Shown: positions 46,901 to 55,240, counted from the first letter of the stretch. The stretch is 64,000 nt of DNA from Mucilaginibacter galii (GCF_014635825.1 NZ_BMDO01000001.1:496001-560000), one strand, 5' to 3'. A program made the numbers and translations. The notes: a model not told the origin generated them from the letters alone.

Positions 46901-47496
46901 TCGCCCACCAAGGTTTCAACCACAATGTAGATAGCCAGTAATATAATGGCCTGTAAATACACAAACAGCATTTTGCGGGTAAGCGCACCTATGGCAAAAA
47001 ACAGGCACGAGAAAACGAACATGTTAAATACGATGAGGATGAGCCAGGGCCGGGCAAATTGCATGAGCGTGATGGGCAAAAACTTAGTGGCATCGTTCCA
47101 GGGCATGTGAGCACCGAGCCATCCGCCCCACATAAAACCCGAGCTGATGAAGAGCAGCACCACGAACGAGCCTAAAAAGCGCCCTAATAAGTAACTGGTT
47201 TTGTTAATATTGGTGGTAAACACCAGCGATTCCATCTTATGTTCAAAATCGCGCAGAATGGGCACGCCCATTACCGCCGAGGCAAAAAACAAGCCGGGCA
47301 GCAAGCTCAGTATGCCCGCAATATTGAACAACACCACCGAAGCATTTTGCTTGATCTTGCCAATGTCGCCGCCCACCGTTATACCATCCCAGCACATAAC
47401 AGAAAAGGCCAGCAAGAACCATATTACAAAATAAATATACGTGGCCGGCCTGTTGAGCCGGTATTTGATCTCAAATTTAAAAACTTCCCAAAGCAT
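43927..47496 (-). CDS. ABC-2-type permease fused to M1 aminopeptidase
   Basis: This 1189-residue fusion has an N-terminal half of about 560 residues with around 12 hydrophobic helices of ABC-2 permease type (two six-helix blocks, e.g. FVIWFLLAFSVM and GIGLVGIILIGI). The C-terminal half of about 600 residues is an M1 gluzincin peptidase. The zinc motif is His934-Glu-Leu-Gly-His938 (HELGHQWWGH) with the third ligand Glu at about 957 (FSEGLAQYSA). The ATP-binding partner is the gene 12 bp upstream. The peptidase should face the periplasm. The substrate is unknown. Confidence 0.9.
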   Translation of the reverse strand: MLWEVFKFEIKYRLNRPATYIYFVIWFLLAFSVMCWDGITVGGDIGKIKQNASVVLFNIAGILSLLPGLFFASAVMGVPILRDFEHKMESLVFTTNINKTSYLLGRFLGSFVVLLFISSGFMWGGWLGAHMPWNDATKFLPITLMQFARPWLILIVFNMFVFSCLFFAIGALTRKMLFVYLQAIILLAIYIVVETLVGDVENLKKAALFDPFGSYSISALTRYWTVAERNVLQVPFSGVLLLNRLLWIGVGFLFFAITFAVFKFRAVYTGLFKKRFFQSNKVVAADNSPVPFVKPSYSAGTWLSQINVLTRLYFKEVVRSIPFIGIGLVGIILIGIDANFASSYYGQELYPVSSLIASFIADEVVLIISIMVLFYSGELIWREKEVRFSQIFDSLPVGYAAPIVSKFLAMAGMLLVYLAFMIPVGIIIQLAKGFTFIELGVYIKILFFQVYIPMLIYTAMTFFLQSLFNNKFVGYAVSILFYIYILFAGQMKIFYNLLIPNSGGVGQYSDMNGFAASMDKYLVLKCFWIAIGGILLTLAILLYQRGTSTGFRERLTSMRQRFGRAQAVFMAACLVVAVASGFYYYQNANVWNEYSNPEEQKDLQVSYEKQLKAKYEKALQPSVVNVVGSVNIYPEKEGMDLNAMVTYKNLMRVPISLLLVQQPNDPMLKYSELKFSVPMTVVKMYPKFKFTVYKLSKPLLPGDSMLLHVVGARLPKGFTNSGPNYSYVENGTFFNNTDVFPFLGYSTEYELGDTDDRKKRGLKEQKGLPSRTDSVGRMLNLFGQRGRTGLDLTLSTSADQIAISPGYLKKQWKQNGRAYFHYQMDKPIFNFFNITSGRFEVKREKWKGVNLEVYYHKPHNFNLGIMMAALKNGLEYDNKNFSPYLYRQMRIIEFPKYRGFAQSFPNTVPFSENIGFLFRKQPEKLDMCYYVTAHELGHQWWGHQVCEANTVGGQMFSEGLAQYSAIMLLKKSLSVEELRRYLKYELDQYLRGRSSERKAENPLDQTDQQQYIHYQKGTLAYFALQDYIGEDKVNQALRKLIANYGNGDKYPTSDVLTGYFKEVTPDSLKYVVDDLFSKITLFENRVVEPTAKKVKDGYEVTIPIQSIKYYADKAGNEKRTTLHDYIDVGVFAMQKGKEKLVYLQRQKLTSEKNTIKVMMKEKPVRAGIDPVYKLVDRNTEDNTAVVEIK

Positions 47497-47508
47497 AATG
47501 GCGGCAGA

Positions 47509-48399
47509 TTAAAGGGTGGCTAATTCTTGTTGACGGCCAAATATGTAAGAGAAATAAACATCCTCCAGGTCGGGCACAATTTGCTCAAAGCCTTCTTCGG
47601 GCTGTTGCGGTGCATAAACATGCAACGTGGGTTTGCCGGCAATTAATTTATCTGATATTACGTTTAAGCGTTCTTTGTAAGCAGCAGCCTCACCCCTTTC
47701 CACACGCTTGCTCCAAATCTGCCCTTTCAGTGTTTCTAAAGATTGCAGCGGGTTCCCTTGCATCAGTACCTCGCCCTTATTAATAATAGCCATATCGGTG
47801 CATAGCTCCTTTACATCTTCCACAATATGGGTGGAAAGGATCACAATGGTTTCGTCGCTTAATTCGCCCAGTAAATTTAAGAAACGGTTACGCTCGGCAG
47901 GGTCTAAGCCCGCGGTGGGCTCATCTACAATAATAAGCGTAGGGTTAGAAAGTAAAGCCTGGGCTATACCAAAACGCTGTTTCATACCACCCGAATAACC
48001 CGACAGATGCTTTTTCCTATCATTATACAAATTGGTTTTATGTAATAGTGAAGTAACCAGTTCCTTACGCTCTTTGCTATTGCTGATGCCTTTGAGCACG
48101 GCGAGGTGGTTCAACAGATCATCGGCAGATATTTTAGGATAAACTCCAAACTCCTGCGGCAGGTAGCCAAGCGTTCTACGTACGGCTTCTTTTTGTTTCA
48201 GCACATCGATTGGCCCCAAGGTAATACTGCCTGAATCGGGCTCTTGCAGGGTGGATATGGTGCGCATCAGGCTCGATTTACCGGCACCGTTTGGCCCCAG
48301 CAACCCAAACATGCCCGAGTTAATAGTAAGACTGATGTTTTTGAGCGCCTGAACGCCGTTATCGTACGTTTTGGAAAGGGATTGAATAACTAACTGCAT
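47509..48399 (-). CDS. ABC transporter ATP-binding protein
   Basis: This 296-residue ATPase powers the permease-peptidase encoded 12 bp downstream. Walker A GPNGAGKSS (about residues 35-43), signature SGYSGGMKQRFGIAQAL, Walker B LIIVDEPTAGLDP and the H-loop ILSTHIVED are all present. The C-terminal extension of about 80 residues has no motif I recognise. The type is the CcmA/NatA-like class used by ABC-2 systems. Confidence 0.94.
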   Translation of the reverse strand: MQLVIQSLSKTYDNGVQALKNISLTINSGMFGLLGPNGAGKSSLMRTISTLQEPDSGSITLGPIDVLKQKEAVRRTLGYLPQEFGVYPKISADDLLNHLAVLKGISNSKERKELVTSLLHKTNLYNDRKKHLSGYSGGMKQRFGIAQALLSNPTLIIVDEPTAGLDPAERNRFLNLLGELSDETIVILSTHIVEDVKELCTDMAIINKGEVLMQGNPLQSLETLKGQIWSKRVERGEAAAYKERLNVISDKLIAGKPTLHVYAPQQPEEGFEQIVPDLEDVYFSYIFGRQQELATL

Positions 48400-48589
48400 A
48401 ATGAAAGGTTGTTTTTGAGCAATTTAAGCAATAGAAAAAGATAAAGCGACTGGTTTAACAGTTTTAACATTTCCCTATATCTACATGGAGTACGTAAAGC
48501 AGTAATTGTTACAGAAAAGCCGGTTAACTACTAAAAAAATGATGTCGTAGAGCTTCCATTAAATGATTACCCAAGGAAATATCAGCAAC

Positions 48590-48623
48590 AAAAAAAGGCC
48601 GCGTACTTAACACCGACCTTTTA
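48590..48623 (-). terminator. apt terminator
   Basis: On the minus strand AAAAGGTCGG pairs with CGCGGCCTTTT (one mismatch/bulge), then TTTTTT. A family D repeat lies between the apt stop and this hairpin. Confidence 0.7.
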
Positions 48624-48631
48624 AATTTCTT

Positions 48632-48667
48632 AAAGCCCTCCCTCCCGGGGAGGGTTGGGAGGGGCTT
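48632..48667. repeat. Family D repeat between apt and its terminator
   Basis: AAGCCCTCCCTCCCGGGGAG followed by GGTTGGGAGGGGCTT. It sits 1 bp from the apt stop codon (TTA at 48669). Confidence 0.75.
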
Positions 48668-48668
48668 C

Positions 48669-49196
48669 TTAATACTCCGCCAGCACTACCACCTTATCGG
48701 CAAAGTGCTTAATTTTTTCTTTACCGTTTAAAAAGTTTAGGCCTACCACAAAGGTAAAGCCGGCTATAATTCCGCCCATTTCTATGATCAAATCGCTGGC
48801 TGCAGTAACGGTGCCCCCTGTGGCCAGCAAATCATCGTGCACTAAAATATGCTGGCCCGGCTTAAAGGCATCGGTATGTACTTCAATAGTAGCCGTTCCA
48901 TATTCTAACTCATATTCTTTTTGCTTAACGCTAAAGGGAAGCTTGCCTGCTTTGCGTACCGGCACAAATGGCACCCCTAATTTACCGGCCAGTTGCAGGC
49001 CAAATAAAAAGCCACGACTTTCTATTCCTGCTACGGCATCAATTTTAAGGCCTTGTACCCGTGCTACAAAATTATCGACGATAGCCTCGCATAAAGATGG
49101 GTCTTTTAATATAGGGGTAATATCTTTAAATACAATTCCGGGTTTAGGAAAATCAGGTATATCGCGGATGGCGCTTTTGATCTGCAGGTCAATCAT
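48669..49196 (-). CDS. apt: Adenine phosphoribosyltransferase
   Basis: Makes AMP from adenine and PRPP in purine salvage. The protein has 175 residues; the PRPP loop is ILVHDDLLATGGTVTAA, and the N-terminal IKSAIRDIPDFPKPGIVFKDITPIL and ESRGFLFG are family marks. The frame extends to 49262, but ATG 49196 (MIDLQIKSAIRDIPDFP) matches the family start. The upstream extension overlaps the intergenic inverted repeat and is poorly coding. The gene is divergent from glyS. Confidence 0.96.
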   Translation of the reverse strand: MIDLQIKSAIRDIPDFPKPGIVFKDITPILKDPSLCEAIVDNFVARVQGLKIDAVAGIESRGFLFGLQLAGKLGVPFVPVRKAGKLPFSVKQKEYELEYGTATIEVHTDAFKPGQHILVHDDLLATGGTVTAASDLIIEMGGIIAGFTFVVGLNFLNGKEKIKHFADKVVVLAEY

Positions 49197-49210
49197 GGCA
49201 GTAAAGATAA

Positions 49211-49333
49211 TGTCTGAACCGGAATTTATAGAATTAAAGAACGGACAGAATTTTTGTCCCATTCAAATAAGATGAAATCGGTATTATATCAATTCTGACA
49301 ATTCAATCAATTCTTTAAATTCCGGTTCGGACA
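49211..49333. repeat. Long imperfect inverted repeat between apt and glyS
   Basis: Left arm 49211-49233 (TGTCTGAACCGGAATTTATA...) and right arm 49311-49333 (inverse) match at 21 of 23 positions. An inner hairpin GGACA/TGTCC lies at 49243-49259. It may be a fifth palindromic repeat family or a shared regulatory site. Confidence 0.65.
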
Positions 49334-49354
49334 ATTTGCACATCAAAAAAATTT

Positions 49355-49362
49355 TATCTTTG
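49355..49362 (+). promoter_or_regulatory. -7 box of glyS, almost at the start codon
   Basis: TAtcTTTG at 49355-49362; the ATG begins at 49370. Predicted transcription start is at or next to the ATG, so the mRNA may be leaderless. A TTTG at 49335 gives a short 16-bp spacer. Confidence 0.45.
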
Positions 49363-49369
49363 ACGCGCT

Positions 49370-50851
49370 ATGAGTAAAAATACCGACGAACTGTTTAAAA
49401 ATGTGATTGCCCATGCCAAAGAGTATGGTTTTGTGTTTCCATCCAGCGAGATATACGACGGCCTGAGCGCTGTGTACGACTACGGCCAGAACGGTGCCGA
49501 GCTAAAGAACAACATCAAAGCCTACTGGTGGAAGAGCATGGTGCAGTTGAACGACAATATTGTGGGTATTGACTCGGCTATTTTTATGCACCCTAAAATT
49601 TGGGAAGCCAGTGGCCACGTAGGTGGCTTTAGCGACCCGATGATCGACAATAAGGATTCGAAAAAACGCTATCGTGCCGACCAATTGCTGGAAGACAAGA
49701 TAGACCGTTATGATAAAGACGGCAAAACCGATAAAGCCGAGCAACTGCAATTGGAGTTGGATAATGCCATGAAAGCCGATGATTTGAACCGCTTGCGCGA
49801 TCTGATCATTGAACATGAAATTGCCTGCCCTGTAAGCGGTACCCGCAACTGGACCGAAGTGCGCCAGTTTAACCTTATGTTTAGCACTCAAATGGGCGCC
49901 ATTGCCGATGATGCCGATAAGGTTTACCTGCGCCCCGAAACTGCACAGGGTATATTTGTAAATTACCTGAACGTGCAGAAATCAGGCCGGATGAAGATAC
50001 CGTTTGGTATTGCCCAAATTGGTAAGGCTTTCCGTAATGAGGTAATTGCCCGCCAGTTCATTATCCGTATGCGCGAATTTGAGCAAATGGAAATGCAGTT
50101 TTTTGTACGCCCGGGAACGCAAAAAGAATGGTTTGAAAAATGGAAAGCCGCCCGTTTAAACTGGCACTTAGCTTTAGGCACAGCTGCCGAAAAATACCGT
50201 TACCACGAGCATACCAAACTGGCACATTACGCCGATGCTGCCTACGATATTGAATTTGAATTTCCATTCGGCTTTAAAGAGGTAGAAGGTATCCATAGCC
50301 GTACCGACTTCGACCTGAGCCAGCATCAACAATTCTCAGGTAAAAAAATGCAATACTTTGACCCTGAGGTTGACCCTGAAACCGGCAAGCCTTTTGGTAA
50401 CTACATCCCTTACGTTATCGAAACCTCGATAGGTTTAGACCGTATGTTCCTGCTTACCTTATTAAATGCTTACGAGGAAGAAGACCTGAGCACCGAAGAA
50501 AAGCAGGACAGCCGTACCGTGTTACGCCTGCACCCTTGCCTGGCCCCGGTTAAAGCCGCTATTTTCCCGCTTACCAAAAAAGATGGTTTGCCCGAAAAAG
50601 CCCGCGAAATTATGGACAGCCTAAAACTGGATTTCAACATTCAGTACGAAGAAAAAGATGCTATTGGCAAGCGCTACCGCCGTCAGGATGCAATTGGTAC
50701 ACCTTTCTGTATCACGGTAGATCATCAAACTTTAGAGGATAATACAGTAACCATCCGTCACCGCGACACCATGGCGCAAGAACGCGTAGCGGCCGACCAG
50801 TTAAATAAGATCATTGGCGATCTGGTGAGTTGGAGAAATGTGTTAAAATAA
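49370..50851 (+). CDS. glyS: Glycine--tRNA ligase (dimeric type)
   Basis: Class II synthetase that charges tRNA-Gly; 493 residues, the alpha2 form. Marks include FPSSEIYDGLSAVYDYGQNGAELKNNIKAYWW, SGHVGGFSD, LRPETAQGIFVNY, IGKAFRNEVIARQFIIRMREFEQMEMQFF and the C-terminal anticodon-binding domain (KYRYH..., RRQDAIGTPFCITVDH, TIRHRDTMAQERV). The gene next door is divergent apt. A weak terminator is at 50876. Confidence 0.97.
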   Translation: MSKNTDELFKNVIAHAKEYGFVFPSSEIYDGLSAVYDYGQNGAELKNNIKAYWWKSMVQLNDNIVGIDSAIFMHPKIWEASGHVGGFSDPMIDNKDSKKRYRADQLLEDKIDRYDKDGKTDKAEQLQLELDNAMKADDLNRLRDLIIEHEIACPVSGTRNWTEVRQFNLMFSTQMGAIADDADKVYLRPETAQGIFVNYLNVQKSGRMKIPFGIAQIGKAFRNEVIARQFIIRMREFEQMEMQFFVRPGTQKEWFEKWKAARLNWHLALGTAAEKYRYHEHTKLAHYADAAYDIEFEFPFGFKEVEGIHSRTDFDLSQHQQFSGKKMQYFDPEVDPETGKPFGNYIPYVIETSIGLDRMFLLTLLNAYEEEDLSTEEKQDSRTVLRLHPCLAPVKAAIFPLTKKDGLPEKAREIMDSLKLDFNIQYEEKDAIGKRYRRQDAIGTPFCITVDHQTLEDNTVTIRHRDTMAQERVAADQLNKIIGDLVSWRNVLK

Positions 50852-50875
50852 GATTAACAGGTTATCATCATATTG

Positions 50876-50902
50876 AAAGTCAGGCCAAAAGTCTGGCTTT
50901 TT
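50876..50902 (+). terminator. Weak terminator after glyS
   Basis: AAGTCAG/CTGGCTT stem (one G-U pair) with TTTTT tail. Confidence 0.6.
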
Positions 50903-50964
50903 CTATGTTGCCTGTAGCGTTATGCTGTGCAATATCGTTAGGTTTACCAAAACAGCAAAACGCT

Positions 50965-51633
50965 ATGAAACCTTGGTATTTTCTTATTTTATTACTTTAT
51001 ATGTTAACGGCTTGCAGAAAAGACCGTACCAAGCCGGTAACTGGCAATGACTGCCGTAGTTCCTGTTATATATTGGCAGGCACCATCATTGATACGCCGG
51101 GCAAATTTGGGTTGGCCGGGGTTGAACTGGAACTACGCAGTACATATAGCGGATATACCTTTCACAATCCGCTGAACATACTGGCTAAAACTGTTACCGA
51201 TAATAATGGCAAATACCGGTTCTCGGTACCGTCGGGATCAGTGGACCTAAACAGGAACTACTTATCGGTAGTGCTAAAAAAAACGACCTATTTTTACCGG
51301 ACACCCGATGAAAAATTAGGCTTGTATGATACTAAGTTTAAGCCCGACAGTGCAATTACCGTTAATGCAGCCATGTTCAGGCAGGCTACAATGGATATTA
51401 AACTGGAAATTAGCCGGCCTTTTGCACCTAACACTTTTAGCTTTTATTATGATTATGGAAGCAAAACGGCACATGGTTACAACGTAAATCCAGAAGATGC
51501 AGGCAAGCTTTATAACGTAACTACAGCCGGCGACATGAAAACCATCATATTTTGGGATATTGATAAAGTGCGTTACAAAGATTCGCTAACAGTACCGGCC
51601 GGGCAAAAAGGAACTTATACTATTAAGTTTTAA
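50965..51633 (+). CDS. Hypothetical lipoprotein
   Basis: This 222-residue protein has a lipoprotein signal (MKPWYFLILLLYMLTACRKD) and a beta-rich body with a carboxypeptidase-regulatory-like segment (ILAGTIIDTPGKFGLAGVELELRSTYSGY...ILAKTVTDNNGKYRFSVPSG), a fold used for adhesion or cargo handling in Bacteroidota. I chose ATG 50965; the frame extends to 50830 inside glyS and its terminator, and that part is not a signal sequence. The C-terminus has no motif I recognise. Confidence 0.82.
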   Translation: MKPWYFLILLLYMLTACRKDRTKPVTGNDCRSSCYILAGTIIDTPGKFGLAGVELELRSTYSGYTFHNPLNILAKTVTDNNGKYRFSVPSGSVDLNRNYLSVVLKKTTYFYRTPDEKLGLYDTKFKPDSAITVNAAMFRQATMDIKLEISRPFAPNTFSFYYDYGSKTAHGYNVNPEDAGKLYNVTTAGDMKTIIFWDIDKVRYKDSLTVPAGQKGTYTIKF

Positions 51634-51679
51634 TTTATTATAGCAGCAAACATTAGCGGGAATATTGCATTAATTCACT

Positions 51680-52798
51680 ATGCAAACTAAGCAATACCCC
51701 TTTTACTTACAAGCTACCGTTGTACTGTTTGGACTGATACTCACGGTATACGTAATGGCTCAACTGGCCGATATATTGATACCTCTGGCATTCGCAGCTT
51801 TTTTTGCAGTGCTACTTAACCGGTTATGTAACCGGCTGGAAAGGCTAAAATTACCTAAAATAGTGGCCATCAGCGTCACGTTATTTATTGCGACCGCAGT
51901 TGTTGCCGGCATATTTTTCTTCTTATCATCACAAATTGTATCTTTTGGCGATACCATACCCACATTAAAAGCCAAGTTCGGGCAAATCATCAATGACCTG
52001 AAGAACTTTGTGCACCAGCATTTTGGCATCAATGCCCAAAAACAGGTACAATACATTAACGATGCGATGAATAGCGGCAAAAAGCTGGTTGGTAAAACGC
52101 TGAATACCGTGTTGGGTACTTTAAGCCTTATATTTTTAATACCGGTTTACATATTTTTAATGCTGCTATACAAAAGACTTATTGTAAATTTTGTATTCGA
52201 GGTATTTTCTGAAGAAAACTCGGCCAGGGTTGCCGAAATTTTAGAGGAAACCAAAGCGGCCATACAAAGCTATATTGTAGGCTTGCTTACCGAGACCGCC
52301 ATTGTAGCCGTCATGAACTCGGCAGCCCTTCTATTACTGGGTGTTCCATATGCTATATTAATTGGTGTTATAGGTGCTTTGCTAAACCTGCTGCCTTATA
52401 TAGGCGGGCTGGTGGCTATAGCCCTGCCGGTATTAATGGCCACAATATCGCACGATGGTTACACAACCCAGCTGGGTGTAATTGGCGCTTATTTGTTTAT
52501 CCAGTTTATTGATAATAATATATTAGTGCCGCGCATCGTATCATCTAAAGTGCAAATTAATGCGTTGATATCAATTATAGGCGTGTTACTGGGTAACCAG
52601 TTGTGGGGCATATCGGGCATGTTTTTATCTATACCTTTCATAGCAGTGCTAAAAATTGTTTTTGACCGTATAGATGGCTTGAAACCTTGGGGTAAGATAC
52701 TTGGCGATAATATACCTACTCGCAGTATAGGCCACATATGGAAACTACGCAGTGAGCGTAAAGCAGCCGAAAAAGAAGTTAAGGTTACTACTACTTAA
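51680..52798 (+). CDS. AI-2E family transporter (PerM-like)
   Basis: This 372-residue inner-membrane protein has about eight helices (LQATVVLFGLILTVYVMAQL, IVAISVTLFIATAVVAGIFFF, VLGTLSLIFLIPVYIFLMLLY, and a C-terminal block) and the family stretch AILIGVIGALLNLLPYIGGLVAIALPVLMA. The family name is historical; members are a mix of permeases and antiporters, and the substrate here is unknown. It is convergent with the DUF4230 gene and overlaps it by 8 bp. Confidence 0.92.
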   Translation: MQTKQYPFYLQATVVLFGLILTVYVMAQLADILIPLAFAAFFAVLLNRLCNRLERLKLPKIVAISVTLFIATAVVAGIFFFLSSQIVSFGDTIPTLKAKFGQIINDLKNFVHQHFGINAQKQVQYINDAMNSGKKLVGKTLNTVLGTLSLIFLIPVYIFLMLLYKRLIVNFVFEVFSEENSARVAEILEETKAAIQSYIVGLLTETAIVAVMNSAALLLLGVPYAILIGVIGALLNLLPYIGGLVAIALPVLMATISHDGYTTQLGVIGAYLFIQFIDNNILVPRIVSSKVQINALISIIGVLLGNQLWGISGMFLSIPFIAVLKIVFDRIDGLKPWGKILGDNIPTRSIGHIWKLRSERKAAEKEVKVTTT

Positions 52799-53378
52799 AT
52801 TTAAGCACTACCGTTTTTCCTGATATGCTTTCGAGCAGAGGCTTGAAAATGGTCTGTGCATTTTCGCGTGCTTTGTTCAGGATATTCATTTCGTTAGCAT
52901 TCTCCAACAGTCGTTTTTCGGCCAGTTTGTAAATGTCTTCCACCATAGCCTTGGTAGTGCTGGGCAATATAACGCCGCTAACATCATAAACCTTCGATTT
53001 TTGATGATCGAGCTTGGTATAGCAAATTTCGGGCTGAGGTAAGATCACCGTAATGCGGTTTTCCGAACTGTCGCGGCTAATGTCTTGCTTGCGTACGCGG
53101 GTAAGGTCAATACAAGCGGTGACCTCTCCTACTGCAACAAACAGCACGCGTTCGTCGGGCAACAGGGTGTGGATCTGCTTTTTTTCAATCACATCCTTCA
53201 TACTGTACTTTACCAGTTCAAGCTTACCCATACTGGTAATTTTCTCCACCATTACATCTTCCTTTACCTCGGTGCGCACGGTAGAAAACTGGTGCTTCAT
53301 GTAAAAGAACAGAAAAACCAAGAAACCAACGGTAACAAGGGAAATGATAAGACTTAAAGAGGTACGCGAACGGGACAT
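52791..53378 (-). CDS. DUF4230 membrane-anchored protein
   Basis: This 195-residue protein has one N-terminal membrane helix (SLSLIISLVTVGFLVFLFFYM) and a periplasmic DUF4230 domain (EKITSMGKLELVKYSMKDVIEKKQ, LFVAVGEVTACIDLTRV, ITVILPQPEICYTKLD, and a C-terminal helix). The function is unknown. It overlaps the AI-2E gene by 8 bp at its 3' end. Confidence 0.9.
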   Translation of the reverse strand: MSRSRTSLSLIISLVTVGFLVFLFFYMKHQFSTVRTEVKEDVMVEKITSMGKLELVKYSMKDVIEKKQIHTLLPDERVLFVAVGEVTACIDLTRVRKQDISRDSSENRITVILPQPEICYTKLDHQKSKVYDVSGVILPSTTKAMVEDIYKLAEKRLLENANEMNILNKARENAQTIFKPLLESISGKTVVLKFK

Positions 53379-53460
53379 GATATGTAATTCTTGTTGATAG
53401 TATGCATTATATTAAACCGCCTGTGCGAGCGATAGTGTAGTAAGTACAGCTTGTAAATAT

Positions 53461-53525
53461 TGTCAGTCTGAGCTTGTCGAAGACCAATACACATTTATAA
53501 GTATTCGACAAACTCAGACTGACAG
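53461..53525. repeat. Intergenic palindromic repeat, family A
   Basis: TGTCAGTCTGAGCTTGTCGA at the left and TCGACAAACTCAGACTGACA at the right form a long stem of about 20 bp with few mismatches. Confidence 0.85.
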
Positions 53526-53584
53526 ATCATTTATAAATTCCACTGCTAAGGGTAGTTTATGTTGGCCTACCTTATAATTACAAC

Positions 53585-53614
53585 AAAAGAGCAAATATCA
53601 CTACCTGCTCTTTT
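53585..53614 (-). terminator. Terminator downstream of the OsmC gene
   Basis: AAAAGAGCA/TGCTCTTTT stem; on the minus strand it is followed by GTTG, on the plus strand by ATTTATT, so direction is uncertain. Confidence 0.55.
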
Positions 53615-53630
53615 ATTTATTGAATTGGCA

Positions 53631-53688
53631 CTGCCATTCCTAACTATACAAAGGCATCTTACAGAGACCCCTTCAGCAGGAATGGCAG
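53631..53688. promoter_or_regulatory. Long-loop stem after the OsmC stop codon
   Basis: CTGCCATTCC at 53631 pairs with GGAATGGCAG at 53679-53688 across 38 nt; the plus-strand side runs into ATTTTTATTTTA. It lies about 12 nt from the OsmC stop. Confidence 0.45.
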
Positions 53689-53700
53689 ATTTTTATTTTA

Positions 53701-54123
53701 TTAAATACCGTAGGTTACGTTCAGGGTAAAGGGAACGCTCAGGGCTTTAGAGATAATGCAATTCTTTTTGGCGTCTTCGGCTACAGCTTTAAACTGCTCT
53801 TCGCTTACACCGTCAATGGTGCTGGCTTTAAGTTCCAGGTGAATGCCGGTAATGCTCAGGGCGGCCATGTCCAGGTCTAATACAGCGGCAGTGTCTAAAT
53901 TGCCGGGAGTAAAACCTTGCTGAGTTAAGGCAGCGCCTACAGCCATGGTAAAGCAGCCTGCGTGCGCAGCAGCTATCAGTTCTTCGGGGTTAGTACCCAC
54001 ACCCGATTCGAAACGGGTTTTGAAAGAATATTGAGTTTTGTTTAAGGTGGTACTCTGTGTGGTTAATTCGCCTTTACCATCTTTTAAAGTTCCGTTCCAG
54101 TGTGCTGTTGCTGTACGTTTCAT
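53701..54123 (-). CDS. OsmC-family peroxide-resistance protein
   Basis: The family reduces organic hydroperoxides with two cysteines. This 140-residue protein has Cys57 ([15 protein letters not shown]) and Cys122 ([11 protein letters not shown]), plus [16 protein letters not shown], the family hallmark. It lies 46 bp downstream of the flavin oxidoreductase on the same strand, so the two probably form a redox-stress operon. Confidence 0.95.
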   Translation of the reverse strand: MKRTATAHWNGTLKDGKGELTTQSTTLNKTQYSFKTRFESGVGTNPEELIAAAHAGCFTMAVGAALTQQGFTPGNLDTAAVLDLDMAALSITGIHLELKASTIDGVSEEQFKAVAEDAKKNCIISKALSVPFTLNVTYGI

Positions 54124-54169
54124 GTTTTAGAGTTAAATGTATTTAAGGTTGAAATTAGTTGCTATTTGG

Positions 54170-55240
54170 TTAACGCCATTGTGCACGCTCATATTGTGCA
54201 GGCCAGGTAATCTCTTGCCCTAATTCATGCGCAGCCCTCAAAGCAAAATGCGGATCGCGCAGCATTTCGCGGGCCAGCAACACTAAATCGGCCTGTCCGC
54301 TGGTTACAATTTCGTTGGCCTGTTGCGGTTCGGTAATCAAACCAACCGCACCTGTCAAAATACCGGTTTCCTTTTTTATCCGTTCAGCAAATTCTACCTG
54401 ATAGCCGGGTTTATTCGGAATATTGGCTTTTGGCACATTACCACCCGATGAGCAGTCTATCAAATCTACACCTTTTTGTTTTAAAATGGCCGACAGCTTT
54501 ACCGAATCTTCAATGGTCCAGCCACCTTCGGTCCAGTCGGTAGAAGAGATGCGCACCAGCAACGGATAACCGGCCGGCCAAACCTCTTTTACTACATCCG
54601 TTACTTCTAACAATAAGCGTATACGGTTCTCAAACGAGCCGCCATATTCGTCGGTACGCTGGTTACTAAGCGGCGAATAAAACTGGTGAAACAGGTAGCC
54701 ATGAGCGCCATGTATTTCGGCCACTTTGAAACCGGCTTCTACCGAACGCAGGGTTGCTGCTTTAAAATCGGCTTTCACTTTTTCAATGCCGGCTTTGTCT
54801 AACTCAATGGGAGCTTCTTCGCCATCGGTGAAAGGCAATGCGCTGGGCCCAAAAGTTTCCCAACCTTTTTCATGAGTAGATGCTATTTGCTTACCACCTA
54901 ACCAAGGTTTATCATGGCTGGCTTTACGGCCGGCATGCGCCAGCTGTATACCGGCTATGGCGCCTTGCTGCTCTATAAAAGTGGTAATTTGTTTAAGCTT
55001 GGCTACGTGCTCATCTTTCCATATCCCTAAATCAGCATAAGTGATACGGCCCTCTGGCGATACGGCTGCTGCTTCACTAATAATCAATGCCGAGCCGCCT
55101 GTGGCAAAAGCACCCAGATGCACCAAGTGCCAGTCGTTAGCAAAACCATCTTCACTGCTGTACTGGCACATGGGCGATACCGTGATGCGGTTTTTTAGTG
55201 TTATATCTTTTATTGTCAAGGGAGAAAAAAGCGTTGTCAT
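54170..55240 (-). CDS. Old yellow enzyme / NADH:flavin oxidoreductase (NamA/YqjM-like)
   Basis: This FMN-binding (beta/alpha)8 oxidoreductase reduces alpha,beta-unsaturated carbonyls. The 356-residue protein shows ITVSPMCQYSSEDGFANDWHLVHLGAFATGG (Cys in PMCQY is typical of the YqjM class), QLAHAGRKA, GAHGYLFHQFYSPLSNQRTDEYGGSFENR and AVGLITEPQQANEI...LVLLAREMLRDP. It lies upstream of osmC and divergent from the dienelactone hydrolase gene. Confidence 0.95.
   Translation of the reverse strand: MTTLFSPLTIKDITLKNRITVSPMCQYSSEDGFANDWHLVHLGAFATGGSALIISEAAAVSPEGRITYADLGIWKDEHVAKLKQITTFIEQQGAIAGIQLAHAGRKASHDKPWLGGKQIASTHEKGWETFGPSALPFTDGEEAPIELDKAGIEKVKADFKAATLRSVEAGFKVAEIHGAHGYLFHQFYSPLSNQRTDEYGGSFENRIRLLLEVTDVVKEVWPAGYPLLVRISSTDWTEGGWTIEDSVKLSAILKQKGVDLIDCSSGGNVPKANIPNKPGYQVEFAERIKKETGILTGAVGLITEPQQANEIVTSGQADLVLLAREMLRDPHFALRAAHELGQEITWPAQYERAQWR

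Noticed and set aside
49197..49262. 22-residue N-terminal extension of apt
   Set aside because: It overlaps the intergenic inverted repeat; the family start is at 49196.
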